Of a stretch of DNA of 10,070 bases, positions 8,301 to 10,070 are shown one piece after another (the stretch's first letter is position 1; each line of letters starts with the position of its first letter). The position numbers were made by a program, and so were the translations under genes. Location: the NCBI GenBank assembly GCA_022578965.1, contig MU401092.1, forward strand, positions 1 to 10,070. The letters are read 5' to 3'. This stretch comes from Xylaria sp. FL1777. Lineage: Eukaryota; Ascomycota; Sordariomycetes; Xylariales; Xylariaceae. Under the pieces are notes generated by a model, which was not told the origin of the DNA, made no database searches, and saw nothing but the letters and a program-made list of their open reading frames with translations.

Positions 8301-10070
8301 TAATTAGCTAGTAATATTTATAGCAGTTATTTTTATATTTTTTTAAAATAATATTATAAGTATAATTAAAATTCTTTTTAAATATTGCAAATTTTTGTAA
8401 ATTTTTATAATAAACTATAATTATAACTAACTATTTTAATTTATAAAAGTTTTATATTTTTATTTTTGCAATTTATTTAAAAAACTAATTATTTTTTAGT
8501 TTATTAAGTAAATATTAGTAGCAATAATATATTATATAGCAATTTTATAATATTTTATTATATTTTAAATTTTTTAAGCATAAAATATTATTATTATTTT
8601 TTATTATAGTTTTATTATAGTAATAATTCTTAATAATTAGTTAAATTGCTAGTTTTAGTTTTTAAAACATATTAGTTTTTATGTTAACTATTAATGCTTT
8701 TTTATTTTGTTATATTTAAAGCAGTTTAAGCTATAAAAATATTTTATTTATTTTTATTAGTTTTTTTTTATAATATTTTTTATAGCTTTTAATTTTATTT
8801 GTTTTTGCTTTAAAGTTTTATAAGTTTTGTTTTTTTAAGTTTATTTAATAACTAAATATTTTAATAGTTTATAATTAGTTTAATAATTATACTATTTATA
8901 GTTATAATTTTATTTTTTTAAATATAATTTTTTTTAAGCTATATTTTAAGCTTTAATAATTTAAAGTTTTTATAGTTTTATAAGTTTACTAATTATATTA
9001 ATTTATTACTTTTTATTATTTGCTATTTTTAATTAAACTATTTTTTTAAGTTATATATTAAATAACTTTAATTATTTATATAGCAAATATAATTTTTTAT
9101 AATTTGTTTTAATAATTATAAAGCTTTTAAATAGTATTTATATGCTTATTTATTTTAATTTATATAAATAAAACATTTAAATTTATTTAATATAGCATTT
9201 TTGTTTTAATTTAAAATAATAACTTTATATTTTTGCTTTAAAAACATATTTTTTAAATTGCTTTGTTATTTTTTGTTGTTTTAAATTTTTATAACTTGTA
9301 TTTTTTTTTTAGATTAAAAAATCTTTCTTTTTTTATAGCTTTTTTTTTTGTTCTTTTTTTTAAATTAGCATTATTTTTAAAAGTGTTTTTTTTTTTTATA
9401 GTTGTAATATTTAACTTTAAATATATTTTAAGATTATTATTTTTAAACTTTACTAATTTACTTGAATTTTTGTTTAATATTTTTTTAAATATTTTTTTTT
9501 TTGTTTTTTTTAGTTTTTTTAGTTTTAAAGTACTAGTTAAATAATTATTAATTAATTATAATAGCTATATTAATATATATATTAATTTTTGCTAGTTTAT
9601 TTATTTTGCATAATTTATTTTAAACTTAAGTTTTAAGTTTACTATAAAATAAATAAAATAATATAAGCTTAAGCAATTTTAAAATTATTATTAATTGTTT
9701 AAATTTTATAGCATAATTTATTGCTGCTTTTGTTTGTTTTAAGCAATAAAATGCTTTTTTTACGTATTTTGCCTTTTAAATATTTTTAAATAATACTTTT
9801 ATTTAATTTTTAAACTTAACGTAGTTTTTAAAATTTTTTTTTGTTTTTAGCTTAAAGTTAATTAACTTATTAGCTTTTAAAAAATCTTTTAAAATAAGTT
9901 AAAACTATTTTAATATTTTTTTTAACAAAAATTATAAAATAGTTATTATTTTTTAATTTTTTTTTATAATAATAGTAAAATGCTATTTTAAATAAAGTTT
10001 AGCATAAATTAAAAAAGCTTTTATATTTATAAATTTATTATAAAGCTTTAAAGCAATAAGTTTAAAACTT
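5399..10070. other. T-rich low-complexity stretch with no gene found
   Basis: About 4.7 kb with T clearly above A on the plus strand and about 10% G+C in the counted sample. Long T runs occur (for example about 6281-6295, 7602-7622 and 9301-9310), and I found only about four CpG sites (5638, 8206, 9767 and 9820 approximately). Frequent TAA and TAG close every frame. I found no tRNA, rRNA, tandem array or repeat of the 1-5398 units. The A-rich minus strand would fit the coding strand of a degraded retroelement, but no reverse transcriptase or integrase motif could be confirmed. The composition matches the right outer flank, so it may be the continuing body of the same repeat. Confidence 0.6.

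Noticed and set aside
9263..9544. Possible 93-residue membrane protein on the plus strand
   Set aside because: The product is almost only Phe, Leu, Ile, Val and Asn and follows the T runs of the DNA. It has no recognisable motif, no supporting neighbour and a degraded repeat setting. Its hydrophobic look comes from TTT and TTA codons, so it is treated as chance.
1..10070. Mitochondrial or plastid genome fragment
   Set aside because: The AT content would allow it, but there is no tRNA, rRNA or conserved respiratory gene in 10 kb, and the transition-only divergence of repeat copies is typical of nuclear RIP rather than organelle DNA.

Overview
The window is extremely AT-rich. Hand counts give about 12% G+C in 1-600 and about 10% in 9001-9600, with local islands of 25-28% near 3181-3300. 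I found no convincing gene: no long open frame, tRNA, rRNA or CRISPR. It reads as eukaryotic repeat DNA ruined by C-to-T mutation on both strands, most likely the AT-rich heterochromatin of a filamentous fungus that carries out repeat-induced point mutation (RIP). The taxon cannot be fixed from this sequence. Other AT-rich eukaryotes (anaerobic gut fungi, apicomplexans, amoebae) remain possible, although the copy-to-copy pattern argues for RIP.

Layout. Positions 1-5398 form a nested inverted repeat. Position 1 pairs with 5398, so the left arm starts at or beyond the window edge. Each arm has an outer flank (1-480; 4921-5398) and a unit of about 1.34 kb (A, 481-1819, inverted; C, 3581-4920, forward). 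Between the arms lie a 379-bp linker (1820-2198), which starts TG, ends CA and has 35-bp near-identical inverted tips, and a third unit, B (2199-3550), in direct orientation to C. B shares its head and tail with A and C but has an unrelated centre. Short minisatellites sit at the same place in each unit: four 26-bp copies in A and in C, two 38-bp copies in B. A near-perfect 30-bp palindrome (3556-3585) marks the B/C junction.

Positions 5399-10070 are T-rich, low-complexity and nearly CpG-free, with no gene found. The left outer flank is A-rich and the right one T-rich. The T-rich part may therefore be the continuing body of the same repeat, with its partner off the left edge.

Mutation pattern. 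In the best-aligned outer 180 bp of the arms I counted about 12 differences, all C/T or G/A, scattered in both copies. That fits RIP-type mutation after duplication. The residual C is unusual: it almost always follows A or G. TpC and CpC (and GpA, GpG on the other strand) are nearly absent, while CpA survives about as often as CpT in 1-600. This is not the textbook CpA-only signature and is the most interesting signal here, together with the 230-bp unit head, where the lost dinucleotides partly survive in all three copies.
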